A stretch of 64,000 bases of DNA, taken from NCBI RefSeq assembly GCF_018499875.1, contig NZ_JAHBAY010000005.1, forward strand, positions 526,859 through 590,858, read 5' to 3'. Numbering within the stretch: the first letter of the stretch is position 1; each line of letters starts with the position of its first letter. The DNA comes from Kineosporia corallincola (GTDB lineage: Bacteria > Actinomycetota > Actinomycetes > Actinomycetales > Kineosporiaceae). The position numbers and the translations under genes were made by a program. Below, in pieces: positions 26,488-34,977 of this stretch. The notes below the pieces were generated by a model. That model had not been told where the DNA came from and searched no databases. It worked only from the letters and a program-made list of their open reading frames with translations.

Positions 26488-27345
26488 TCAGCCGGCTCGT
26501 GATCGCAGCTGAGCCGCGCGCAGCAGCAGTTCCCCCGCCGAACGTTCTCCCTCGACGGTGGCGCCGGGCTCGTCGCCGGTGTCCGCCCCGAACCGGCGGC
26601 GCAGTTCGGCGCCCAGATCGCCCTGCTTGCCCTCGGCCGCCTGCGCCAGCAGCCGGGTCTTCTCCTTCTCCGGCAGCGCCGTGATCCACTGCCGCAACGC
26701 CGGACCACGTTCCTTTCTAGCCGTTTTCGGCGGGCTGGCCTCGGCGGCCGCCGCGATCAGCCAGGGATCGATGATCAGGAAGTCGGCCACAGCCGCCAGA
26801 GCGCCCGAGAGCTTGCCCAGGCCGGCCGGTACGGGTGGCTCCAGTTCGTCGTCATCGATCTCCCCGCTGTCCGCGGCCAGCAGCCAGCCGAGGTAGAGCA
26901 GCCGCAGGTCACCCTCGATCACCTCGGCGCGGGCGGGAGCGATCCCGGCGATCCGGGCCTCCCCCGTCTCGGCGTTGTCCCAGTCGTGGTCCTCGAAGTT
27001 CTCGGCGGAGTACATCAGGCTGACGACGGTGTGACTGCCGTGGGACCACGACTCACACGCCATGTCCGAGAAGCAGTACCGCCGGGCCGTTTTCAGTGAC
27101 AGCACCTTCTGCGGGAACCGGAACATCAGCTGCTGCGTGCTGAAGAACCCGGCATAGAGGAAGACGTCGAAGTACTTCTCCATCCAGCGGCGGGGATCGC
27201 CCTTGAGGTCGCCCCACTCGTACACGTTGGTGAAGCTGTTGGCGGTGATGGTCGCCCGGGTCGAGCGCTGCCGTAGTTCCGCCTGCATGGCCGCGGTGAG
27301 AGGCCGGTCGAGGCTGAGGAAGTCGTACAGCTGGTACTCGCTCAT
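26488..27345 (-). CDS. Hypothetical protein, SWIM-locus associated family (285 aa)
   Basis: Belongs to a conserved actinobacterial family of unknown function with the N-terminal pattern YDFLSLDRPLTAAMQAELRQ, STRATITANSFTNVYEWGD and KYFDVFLYAGFF. Start ATG 27345 overlaps the stop of the upstream gene (ATGA). From memory such genes are usually found next to SWIM zinc-finger genes, and the upstream gene here resembles the C-terminal half of a SWIM protein. An acidic patch (ADSGEIDDDELEPP) lies mid-protein. Soluble; no catalytic motif recognised. Confidence 0.75.
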   Translation of the reverse strand: MSEYQLYDFLSLDRPLTAAMQAELRQRSTRATITANSFTNVYEWGDLKGDPRRWMEKYFDVFLYAGFFSTQQLMFRFPQKVLSLKTARRYCFSDMACESWSHGSHTVVSLMYSAENFEDHDWDNAETGEARIAGIAPARAEVIEGDLRLLYLGWLLAADSGEIDDDELEPPVPAGLGKLSGALAAVADFLIIDPWLIAAAAEASPPKTARKERGPALRQWITALPEKEKTRLLAQAAEGKQGDLGAELRRRFGADTGDEPGATVEGERSAGELLLRAAQLRSRAG

Positions 27346-28595
27346 CGTCGTCCGTTCGTGATCGTGCCGAACCACCCACCGGCGTCCAGTGTCTGGAGAA
27401 ACTTGGGACGGATCTTGTGGCGCTGTCGCAGATCGTTCAGGTACTGCGTGAACTTATCTGCACGATCTGTGTTTTCGTAGGCAGCACGCAGAGGGGCCAG
27501 GTAGACGACGGCACGCCGGTAGCGCTGCTTGTCCCGCTGGTTCAGGGCGTGCTGCTCGATCAGTTCTTGGTAGTGCCCCAGCACCTCGAGCGGATGCTGC
27601 CGGCCCCGGTCCGCGAGCACGGAGGCCCACTGCTGCTCGCTCAGGTGTTTCCGGTGTGCCGAGGCGATCGTCCAGGCCTCCTCGTGTTCGCCGGAAGCCA
27701 GCAGTAGCGGCACGAGTTCGGCCGAGACATCAGGCTGGGTGGCCAGCCGCTGACGCATGGTGCCGAGCGCCTCCGGCAGGGGGTCGGTCAGGTTGCCGGC
27801 CGAGGCGATCGCGGCCCAGGAACGGTAGTTGTCCACGGTCGGCTCGCGCAGGAACTCGGTGCGGCGCACGTCGAGGGCCTGCGTGATCTCGCCACGCTCC
27901 AGCAGCACGGCGACGAGCCAGTCGCGCACCCCGCCCGCCAGGTGGTGACCTGTGTACTCGCTGATGCCCCGGCGGGCCCAGGCGATCGCGTCGTCCGGGC
28001 GCCCCGCAGCGGCCAGGGCCTGGGCGATCTCCAGGTGACGGCCAGGATGCCCCAGATCGCCGGACATCACCGCGACGTAGCGATCCACGTCACCCGAGAC
28101 GTGAGCGAGCTGCTCCCGCAGTTCCCGGATCGCCCACATGTCGCGCCAGGAGTCCGGGTCGGCGGCAGCCGCCCGGCGCTCCATGTCGCGTTCGATCGCG
28201 GTGATACCGCGCGGCCCCAGGGCCACGGCAAACTCCGCGAGGTGCACATCAGGCCAGCCGGGACCGTCACACAAGGTCTTGACCAGCCATGTGCCCAGGC
28301 TCTTGGGATCCGGCGGTGCCACCGTGCAGGCCCTGGCGTACAGCGACATCAGGGCCCGCAGCTGCGGGCCGATGATGCCTGGCGAGTCGTCCAGATACAT
28401 CAGGGCACGGGTCACCCGATCGACGGCCTTGCGCAGCTGCGGCACCGCCTCGGCCGCCCGGCCGGACCGAACGAGCTCGTCCCCCAGAGCGTTGACGGTG
28501 CGGACGGCGACCGCATACTCCCGCCGGCCGTGGTACGGATGACGGCGGCGGTCCCAGCGCAGACTGTCCACGGAGCTACTCAGTTCGTCGGTCAC
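27342..28595 (-). CDS. TPR-like helical protein, SWIM C-terminal region-like (417 aa)
   Basis: Helical repeat protein. The C terminus (YRRAVVYLAPLRAAYENTDR, FTQYLNDLRQRHKIRPKFLQ) resembles the tail of SWIM zinc-finger family proteins, but the SWIM Cys/His finger is absent. It may be a stand-alone version or a truncated descendant. GTG 28595 has a weak GGGATGG upstream. It is coupled to the following conserved gene and lies 36 bases after the 2OG oxygenase-like gene, so all three may be one operon. Confidence 0.65.
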   Translation of the reverse strand: MTDELSSSVDSLRWDRRRHPYHGRREYAVAVRTVNALGDELVRSGRAAEAVPQLRKAVDRVTRALMYLDDSPGIIGPQLRALMSLYARACTVAPPDPKSLGTWLVKTLCDGPGWPDVHLAEFAVALGPRGITAIERDMERRAAAADPDSWRDMWAIRELREQLAHVSGDVDRYVAVMSGDLGHPGRHLEIAQALAAAGRPDDAIAWARRGISEYTGHHLAGGVRDWLVAVLLERGEITQALDVRRTEFLREPTVDNYRSWAAIASAGNLTDPLPEALGTMRQRLATQPDVSAELVPLLLASGEHEEAWTIASAHRKHLSEQQWASVLADRGRQHPLEVLGHYQELIEQHALNQRDKQRYRRAVVYLAPLRAAYENTDRADKFTQYLNDLRQRHKIRPKFLQTLDAGGWFGTITNGRR

Positions 28596-28631
28596 AGGTC
28601 CATCCCAGCAGATCTCCTGGCGCCATGGACG

Positions 28632-30908
28632 TCAGCCCATCCCTTGCCGGCCCAGCCAGCCGAGATCGTCAGCATCCCGCGCACGTTCGAGCCGCTCATC
28701 GTCGAACAGCCGTTGCGTCTTGACCAGAACCAGCACGAAGGGACGCCCGGAGCGGCGGGTCTCGTGGGTCACCGGCAGTTCCGCCGCGTCGATGCGGGCA
28801 TGCACGTGCCCGCGACGGTCCTTGGCCAGCGGCCAGTCCTTGCGCAGCTGCTCCGGGTCGGCCAGGAAGGCGGCCAGCTGCCCGCACAGCTCGCAGTCAC
28901 ATCCGTCCGGAAGGCCGATCGACCAGTCCCCCGCCGCCCGCTCCGGCATTTCCAGACGAGTGCGCAGCCGGGACGCCTCGGCCGTCCCGAGATCGAGAAA
29001 GGCCGGTTCCCAGTCCTGCCCGGGTGCCCGGTCGACGGCGTCCCGCAGAGCCGGCATCAAACACGCCGAAAACGAATCGCCATAGGAAAGACAGCGTTTC
29101 ACGATCGAACGGCTCAGCGTCTGCGTCCGCAGCGAGGCCGCGGCCCGCACCACCGCCCCGAACGCCATTCCCAGATCACCCAGCTGCCGGTGCCGCACCG
29201 AACGCTGCGGCACCCGCAGATCCGACGCGATCATCGCCGCGAGACTGTCCCAGGACCGCTGCGTCAGCTCCTGGCGCAGCACCCGCTCACCGGCCGGCAG
29301 GTGCGCCAGCAGCTCGGGCAGCCCGCCGATCCAGCCCTCGCGCGAGGATCCCGGGCTGTACCAACGGCGCATCGTCTCGCCGAACCAGCTGTCCAGGATG
29401 CCGCGCGACCAGGTGGCCCCGTGGCGGGCAGCCAGCTCGGCCAGCACCGGCATATGGGCGGCCCCCAGACGCTCGATCGTGAACGGGCTCAGCAGCATCG
29501 TGGCCAAGCCCGCGTCGTCCAGCGCCAGCGCGGCCTCCAGCGCCTTGCCGAGCAACGGAGCGTCCCCGCCGTGCGAGCGGACGGAGCCTTCCCAGTACGG
29601 TGCCAGTTCCCTCGCCACGTCCGGATCCCGCCCGGCGATCAGCGTGTCCAGGGCCCAGACCGGCGACGAACGGGCCCGGACGACGAACGTCTGCTCCCTG
29701 GGCCAGATCACCACGGCCGCCCGCCGGTACCACCGGTCCAGCGTGTTGCCGTAGTTGCCCAGGTAACCCTCGTACTCCGAGCTGTCGGCCGGCATCGCCG
29801 ACGTGGGCGTCACCGAGCACACTTCGGACTCGTCCAGGTCGATCGCGCCCGCCGGGAAGGAGGGGTCGTTCAGCACGAAACGGTGCTCGGCCTCGATCAG
29901 ATCGTTCAGGTAGTAGCCGTTCTCGTCGAACCGGCCCTCGTCGTCGTCCGGCGCCGGGTAATACCGGTAGGGATCCTCGTCCCAGGCGTCCCACCGTTCA
30001 TGGATCTCCCCGAGCGCCAGCACCGCCTCATAATCGCCCTGCTCCGCAGCCGCATCCCGCAGAGCCGTGGCAGCGGACGCGTCCGCGCCCTTGAGCCGGT
30101 CCCAGCTCAGACCCCGCTGTGAATACTCGTGATCGAGCAGAAAGGCCAGATGCTCCGGCGGTTCTCGCACATCTCCCGGCCACCGGGGCGTGGAGGACGT
30201 CCGGAAGTGCTCGTCCAGAAGTTCTCTCACCGAAGAGCTCACCCCGGGCCGCTCACCTCGACCGCCTTGGAGCAGAAGGTTGTAGGTGATCGTGACCCGG
30301 CTACCAGAGCGCACCGGCAGCACCTCGTGCCGGCAATCGGCATAGAACGCGACCAGTGCCACCCGATCGGGAAACCCCCGGTACCGGGTCGCCTCTCCCC
30401 GATGATGGACGATGAGCTCACCACCCGTGTGCGCGCTCGGCAAGGTCACGACCAGAGTCGCCACCATCGCATCATCCTTCTCCGAGTCCTGATGCGGCAG
30501 GAAGAACTGACCCTCGTCGTACAACAACACCGAATGCAACTCAGCCGTCAGCCGGCTCCCCGTCGGAAGCCCGAGTTCCTCACGCACCAAACCCAATTCG
30601 GCGTCGAGCCCATCGACCCAGCGGACGTCCACCAGATCCCGCGGAATCTCCCAGGTGTCCCGCACACCCGCGTCGACGAGCGTCTCCTCGCCCTTCCCGA
30701 ACCGTGCCGGACGCCCCAGCCCCCGAAGCTTCTTCGTCTGAGCCGCCGTCAGAGGCAACTTCAGCCCGCCGATCCCCCGCACATCGACCGCCAGCGCCTT
30801 CGGAGATTTCGCCGTGAGCTGCACGCTCGATGCAACCTCACCGTGCTCGGCCAGCAGGGCGGCCAGGCGCTCGCGGGCTGAGGGCGTGGGATTGGTCGAT
30901 TTCGCCAT
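28632..30908 (-). CDS. 2OG-Fe(II) oxygenase domain protein (758 aa)
   Basis: The first 220 residues hold a prolyl 4-hydroxylase-type oxygenase domain: LLYDEGQFFLPHQDSEKDD gives the HxD iron ligands, CRHEVLPVRSG the distal His, and SRVTITYNLLL the Arg that binds 2-oxoglutarate. About 500 residues of unrecognised sequence follow, with a Cys pair near the C terminus (GCDCELCGQL). This is much longer than a typical bacterial P4H. I use ATG 30908; a GTG at 30926 is also possible. Likely a protein hydroxylase; the target is unknown. Confidence 0.78.
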   Translation of the reverse strand: MAKSTNPTPSARERLAALLAEHGEVASSVQLTAKSPKALAVDVRGIGGLKLPLTAAQTKKLRGLGRPARFGKGEETLVDAGVRDTWEIPRDLVDVRWVDGLDAELGLVREELGLPTGSRLTAELHSVLLYDEGQFFLPHQDSEKDDAMVATLVVTLPSAHTGGELIVHHRGEATRYRGFPDRVALVAFYADCRHEVLPVRSGSRVTITYNLLLQGGRGERPGVSSSVRELLDEHFRTSSTPRWPGDVREPPEHLAFLLDHEYSQRGLSWDRLKGADASAATALRDAAAEQGDYEAVLALGEIHERWDAWDEDPYRYYPAPDDDEGRFDENGYYLNDLIEAEHRFVLNDPSFPAGAIDLDESEVCSVTPTSAMPADSSEYEGYLGNYGNTLDRWYRRAAVVIWPREQTFVVRARSSPVWALDTLIAGRDPDVARELAPYWEGSVRSHGGDAPLLGKALEAALALDDAGLATMLLSPFTIERLGAAHMPVLAELAARHGATWSRGILDSWFGETMRRWYSPGSSREGWIGGLPELLAHLPAGERVLRQELTQRSWDSLAAMIASDLRVPQRSVRHRQLGDLGMAFGAVVRAAASLRTQTLSRSIVKRCLSYGDSFSACLMPALRDAVDRAPGQDWEPAFLDLGTAEASRLRTRLEMPERAAGDWSIGLPDGCDCELCGQLAAFLADPEQLRKDWPLAKDRRGHVHARIDAAELPVTHETRRSGRPFVLVLVKTQRLFDDERLERARDADDLGWLGRQGMG

Positions 30909-31079
30909 GGCCGTCGAGTCTCTCACGGACGGCCGCGGCCAGGCGCTGCTGGAGATCGGACTCGTCGTGCGTCCGGCGTTCCGCCCGCCGGCCAGCCAGT
31001 GGGCTCCTATGGTGCCTCGACCCCGGAAGAAGCATCACCCGGAGCACGTCGGGAGCCGATGGAGTGAGACCGGGACTTG

Positions 31080-31122
31080 GATCGCAATTTTGCATTGGCA
31101 CAGTTGCGATCACTGCTACGGT
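31080..31122 (+). promoter_or_regulatory. Promoter with inverted repeat before the XRE-ImmA/PIN operon
   Basis: GATCGCAA (31080-31087) and TTGCGATC (31104-31111) form a perfect 8-bp inverted repeat. It overlaps a candidate promoter, TTGGCA (31095) and TACGGT (31117) with a 16-base spacer. The layout suits autorepression by the XRE protein encoded just downstream. Inferred. Confidence 0.5.
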
Positions 31123-31227
31123 GGACACCGTCGGCAGATGACAACAGCGCCATGACCAGTCGCGAGCATCCGGCGGTGGTGGCGGGGCACCCCATGGACG
31201 GGGTGCCGAGGGCGAGGAGGAGTTCTC

Positions 31228-32559
31228 ATGGCACGAGAGATGACGGATCGCGAAGCTGCTGAGCTACTGGGCCTGACGGTCCTGCCACCGATCGATGAGC
31301 CTTCGTCCTCGGTCCCGGAGATCGATACCGGGATCGGGACGCGCGTACGCCAGGCCCGTCAACGCTCGGGCCTGAGCGCGGCGGTGGTTGCCCAGGAGGC
31401 AGGTCTGACCCCGGACAAGCTCTCGAAGATCGAGCATGGCAAGCGCCGGATCGCCCCGGCCGAACTGGCGGGCCTGGCTCAAGCATTGAAAGTGTCACTG
31501 GCCTGGCTCCTGGACCAGGCGACATCGTCAAGGTCTTCCCTCGCCCTGGCTCATCGGGTCTCTGCCGATTCCCAGGCTCTCGCCAGTTCACCGGCCCGCG
31601 AGCGCGCTGTCGCGTTGCTGGAGGCTGAAGATCGCCTGGCCAGGAAGGTTCCCTTGACCCAGCGGCGACTCTCGCCGGCCGGTGCCATGATCGGCAATCT
31701 GGTGCCGGCCGACCCGCCGCGCTATCCGGACATGCCGCGGACCAAGACCGAAGCCCGTCGCCAGGGCAGGGCGCTGGCCGAGGAGGTGCGACGTGTCCTG
31801 GAGCTGGGAAGTGCGGGGATCAATGACCTGCCGGCGCTGATCGAGATGCACTTCGCCGCCGATGTCCTGTTGAGCCCTCTGGGCGACAGCAGCGACGGAC
31901 TGTGCGCGCACGACGCCGAGGCTGATGATCACCACGCCCTGCTGGTCGTGAACACGGACTACCCGCTGGGGCGCACCCGGTTCACCCTGGCGCATGAATT
32001 GGGGCACCACCTGCTCCGTGACGCTCGCGAGGTCATCGAAGAGGATCAGGACCAGATGTACTCCAACGGGTACGTCGAGCAGCGGGTCAACTCGTTCGCC
32101 GGCCACCTCCTCCTGCCCGTCAGGTCGGTCAACGCCGCCCTGACTTGGCTTGACGCCACCGGAGCCGACCTGGTCGAGCAGAACGCGCGAGGCCGGCTGG
32201 CCCTGGGGTATCTGATGGTTCTGCACGGTGTTTCGATGCCGTGCGCGCTACAGCAGGTGCTCGAGACTGGGGTGATCACCCTGAATCAAAAACAAAGCCT
32301 GACCAAGTCGTTGCGCTCGAGCGATCTGGTGCGCGCGGCAGCTCCTCTGGTCGGTGACCGACCCGGCCCGGAAAAGATTCTGCGACAGAACCGCCCGCCG
32401 GCCCGGCTTGCCACGGCCGTCATCGACGCCGCCCGGTCGGGCAGTGTCGGCATGAACACCGTCAGCGTGATACTCGGCCGTCCCGACGACGAATCCCTCT
32501 ACGACGAAGTGATGTTCGGGCCCGAGGCCGTACCCGTCGCGATCAAGGAGGAGGATTGA
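31228..32559 (+). CDS. XRE regulator with ImmA/IrrE metallopeptidase domain (443 aa)
   Basis: A strong GGAGGAG precedes ATG 31228. Residues 35-95 are an XRE helix-turn-helix (VRQARQRSGLSAAVVAQEAG, LTPDKLSKIEHGKRR). A metallopeptidase domain follows with HELGHH at 256-261, the zinc motif, and a downstream NSFAGHLLLP segment as in ImmA/IrrE. Such proteins act as antirepressor proteases, DNA-damage switches or antitoxins. Its stop overlaps the TTG of a PIN-like nuclease gene, so the pair looks like a toxin-antitoxin or defence unit, with this protein as sensor/antitoxin. Confidence 0.88.
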   Translation: MAREMTDREAAELLGLTVLPPIDEPSSSVPEIDTGIGTRVRQARQRSGLSAAVVAQEAGLTPDKLSKIEHGKRRIAPAELAGLAQALKVSLAWLLDQATSSRSSLALAHRVSADSQALASSPARERAVALLEAEDRLARKVPLTQRRLSPAGAMIGNLVPADPPRYPDMPRTKTEARRQGRALAEEVRRVLELGSAGINDLPALIEMHFAADVLLSPLGDSSDGLCAHDAEADDHHALLVVNTDYPLGRTRFTLAHELGHHLLRDAREVIEEDQDQMYSNGYVEQRVNSFAGHLLLPVRSVNAALTWLDATGADLVEQNARGRLALGYLMVLHGVSMPCALQQVLETGVITLNQKQSLTKSLRSSDLVRAAAPLVGDRPGPEKILRQNRPPARLATAVIDAARSGSVGMNTVSVILGRPDDESLYDEVMFGPEAVPVAIKEED

Positions 32560-33224
32560 TTTCCGGTTCCCCTCCCGGAAGATCGCAGTGTCCGCCGAGC
32601 ATCTGGTTTGTTGACACGGCGACCCTGTTGTCCATGGCTGTTGATGACCGCATCAGGGATGCGGTCCTGGACGAAATCGGCCAGGACCGAGTGATCATCA
32701 TCGATGTGATCTACACCGAACTGCGCAGGCGCCAGCGTTTTCCTGAAACCTCACGCCTGGCTCGCAAGGCCCTGGCTTCGATCCCCGATCACTGGCTGAG
32801 AATAGATTCCTCGAATCACGTGACGATCGGAGACATCGCACCCGTTCAGAACGACATCCGTGACGGTCGGCCTGCCAAGCACGACAAGGAGCACTGGGCC
32901 GAGTCCACGATCATCGCCATGTGTCAGCAGTCAGCGAACTCGAGCAGCGCGTATCTCTCGGTCAAGGTGCTGTTTTCGGAAGATCGTGACGGCCGCCGTG
33001 TGGCGGACACGGTGCCGAACATGATGGCGGTGTCCATTCACGGTCTTTTCCTGGATCGGGTCCTCGGAGGTCGGATGAGCGCGGACGAAGCCCAAGATCT
33101 CGCTCTGGTGCTGAACCGCGTGAAACGCGGACCCGAGGTCACGGCCGAGGACTTCCTGGATCCGACGGGCCGTTTGCTCGGTGAGGTTGCATCTCCTGCA
33201 CGTCGGCCGCGCAGGGGCACGTGA
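32556..33224 (+). CDS. PIN-like nuclease, putative toxin (222 aa)
   Basis: TTG start at 32556 overlaps the previous stop and has an excellent AAGGAGGAGG ahead, which decides the start. PIN-like acidic residues sit in order: Asp20 (WFVDTATLL), Glu55 (IYTELRRR), Glu116 (HWAESTIIAM) and Asp143/Asp145 (LFSEDRDGRR). PIN enzymes cut RNA, often tRNA or mRNA, as toxins. Coupling to an XRE-ImmA/IrrE protein rather than a small VapB-type antitoxin is unusual. Fold assignment is by motif spacing only. Confidence 0.65.
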   Translation: MISGSPPGRSQCPPSIWFVDTATLLSMAVDDRIRDAVLDEIGQDRVIIIDVIYTELRRRQRFPETSRLARKALASIPDHWLRIDSSNHVTIGDIAPVQNDIRDGRPAKHDKEHWAESTIIAMCQQSANSSSAYLSVKVLFSEDRDGRRVADTVPNMMAVSIHGLFLDRVLGGRMSADEAQDLALVLNRVKRGPEVTAEDFLDPTGRLLGEVASPARRPRRGT

Positions 33225-33310
33225 CGAAGGCCCCCACATGCCTGTCCGAGTGGCAACCAGTCGGCCTTGTTCCGCTTGCCGCCGGCATCGATCACGCACA
33301 GAATGCCGCC

Positions 33311-33902
33311 GTGGCGAACGACGAGCAGGAAATCCTCGCGCGCATTCATCAGGGCCGCATCTACTCCGAGTCCGAAGCGTCGTTCCAGGCTCCCCGGCGC
33401 CGCACCGAACTGATCTTCGAATACAACCACACCCCACCCGCTGCGGCTGACCGGCGCCGGGAACTGCTCGTCGCGATTCTCGGCTCGGTGGGAGAGCGCA
33501 CCGTGCTGCTCCCACCGTTCCACGCCGGGTTCGGCAGCAACGTCCACATCGGTGACGACTTCTTCGGCAACGTCAATCTCACCCTCGTCGACGACGTGGA
33601 CATCCGCATCGGCGACGGCGTCATGATCGCGCCCAGCGTCACCCTGACCACGACAGGGCACCCGGTACACCCCGACCGCCGGGTCGATTTCGCGCGATTC
33701 TCCGAGCCCATCGTGCTCGAGGACAAGGTCTGGATCGGCAGCAACGCGGTTGTCCTGCCCGGCGTCCGGATCGGCTACGGCTCGGTGATCGGGGCCGGTA
33801 GCGTGGTGAGCCACGACATCCCGCCCATGGTGGTCGCGGTCGGCACCCCCCTGCCGGGTGCTGCGCGACATCACCCACGACGATCTGCGCACCCGCGCAT
33901 GA
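33311..33902 (+). pseudogene. Sugar O-acetyltransferase with a poly-C frameshift
   Basis: Maltose/galactoside acetyltransferase-like: N-terminal Mac domain (RIHQGRIYSESEASF, FEYNHTPP), then left-handed beta-helix hexapeptide repeats (GSNVHIGDDFFGNVNL, VWIGSNAVVLPGVRIG, GSVIGAGSVVSHDIPP). At 33846-33851 a run of six C puts the end out of frame. With five C it would finish as CRVLRDITHDDLRTRA and stop at 33902, a normal family C terminus. As written, the frame runs on over the beta-lactamase gene to 34063. GTG 33311 has no clear ribosome site; a GTG at 33221 overlapping the PIN stop is an alternative. Confidence 0.75.
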
Positions 33903-33909
33903 CCACCGG

Positions 33910-34851
33910 TCAGCCCAGTTGCCCGATCACGACCCTCGTCGCCTCGGCGATCAGGGCGTCGTCGTACGCCGCGTCCTGCTCGTCCCGGTCGGACAGAACA
34001 GCCAGGACGATCGGGGCCGACTCCGGCGGCCACAGCACGGCGATGTCGTTGCGGGTGCCGTAACCGCCAGCGCCGGTCTTGTCACCGACCGCCCAGTCCG
34101 TCGGCACCCCGGCCCGAATCAGCTTGTCGCCCGTCGTGTTCCGCTTCAGCAGATCGGTCAGCTCGGCCCGGTCACCGTTGCTCAGGGCCGAGCCCAGGAC
34201 GAGCTTGCGCAGATCCGTCGCCAGCGCCCTCGGCGTGCTGGTGTCACGGACGTCGCCCGGCGTCGCCTCGTTCAGGTCCGGCTCGGTCCGGTCCATGTGC
34301 GTGGTGCGGTCACCCATGCGCTCCAGGGCCCCGTCGACCGCCGCCGGACCACCGAGCTCCTCGAAAATCAGGTTGGCCGCGGTGTTGTCGCTGTACCGCA
34401 CCGACGCGTCGGCCAGTTCGCGCAGGGTCATGCCCTCGCTCACGTGCGTCTCGGTGATCGGCGCGTAGTCGAGCAGGTCGGACTCGTCGTAGTGAATCAC
34501 GGTGTCCATCTGCGCATCGGTGAGTTGCTGGAGCAGCACGCCGGCCTGAAGCGCCTTGAACGTCGAGGCGTACGCGAAACGCTCGTCGGCGTGGAAGGCC
34601 ACCGTCTCGCCGGTGCCCGTGTCGATCGCGAACACCCCCAGGGACGCGTCGAACGTCTTCTCCAGAGCCCGGAACGAACTGCTGGTGGACGCACCAAGCG
34701 GCTGTGTCGTCGAGTCCACCGGGGCGGTGGTGGCGGTGGTGGCCGAGGTGGCGGTGACCGCCTCGGCCTGGGCGCTGGGGCCCGCCGCACACCCGAACAG
34801 CACCGTGCACGTGGCGGCAGCACCGGCGAGACGTCGCGCGCTGACGATCAT
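33910..34851 (-). CDS. Class A beta-lactamase, lipoprotein (313 aa)
   Basis: Signal peptide with lipobox ending at Cys21 (TVLFGC), a Thr/Ser/Ala linker, then a complete class A enzyme. Motifs are Ser96-x-x-Lys99 (YASTFKAL), YSDN (SDN loop), EPDLNEATPGDVRDT (omega loop with the general-base Glu) and DKTGAGGYG (KTG). It hydrolyses penicillins at the cell surface. GGAAGG precedes ATG 34851. It is divergent from a LysR/BlaB-like pair that matches the blaL regulatory arrangement of Streptomyces cacaoi. Confidence 0.95.
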   Translation of the reverse strand: MIVSARRLAGAAATCTVLFGCAAGPSAQAEAVTATSATTATTAPVDSTTQPLGASTSSSFRALEKTFDASLGVFAIDTGTGETVAFHADERFAYASTFKALQAGVLLQQLTDAQMDTVIHYDESDLLDYAPITETHVSEGMTLRELADASVRYSDNTAANLIFEELGGPAAVDGALERMGDRTTHMDRTEPDLNEATPGDVRDTSTPRALATDLRKLVLGSALSNGDRAELTDLLKRNTTGDKLIRAGVPTDWAVGDKTGAGGYGTRNDIAVLWPPESAPIVLAVLSDRDEQDAAYDDALIAEATRVVIGQLG

Positions 34852-34931
34852 GATGAATGGCCTTCCCGTCGGTCGATCCCCTGAACCAGGGCCGTGAGCA
34901 GCAGCCTGCTGGCCCCCGTCCATGCCGTCCA

Positions 34932-34971
34932 ATGCTTCCGCGGCCGGATCAATGCTCTCTCGGCATAGCAT
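34932..34971. promoter_or_regulatory. Candidate LysR binding region, bla intergenic
   Basis: ATGCTCTCTCGGCAT (34952-34966) contains a T-N11-A core with ATGC/GCAT arms. A second ATGCT lies 20 bases upstream at 34932, about two turns away. TAGCAT (34966-34971) could be the -10 box of the LysR gene. This is the layout expected for a LysR regulator controlling itself and the divergent beta-lactamase. Confidence 0.45.
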
Positions 34972-34977
34972 AAGGTG

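Noticed and set aside
27942..30122. 726-codon plus-strand open frame
   Set aside because: Antisense to the 2OG oxygenase and TPR-like genes, with Pro/Arg/Gln-rich composition and no recognisable domain.
33221..33310. Earlier GTG start for the acetyltransferase overlapping the PIN stop
   Set aside because: The added 30 residues do not match the family N terminus; noted as an alternative only.
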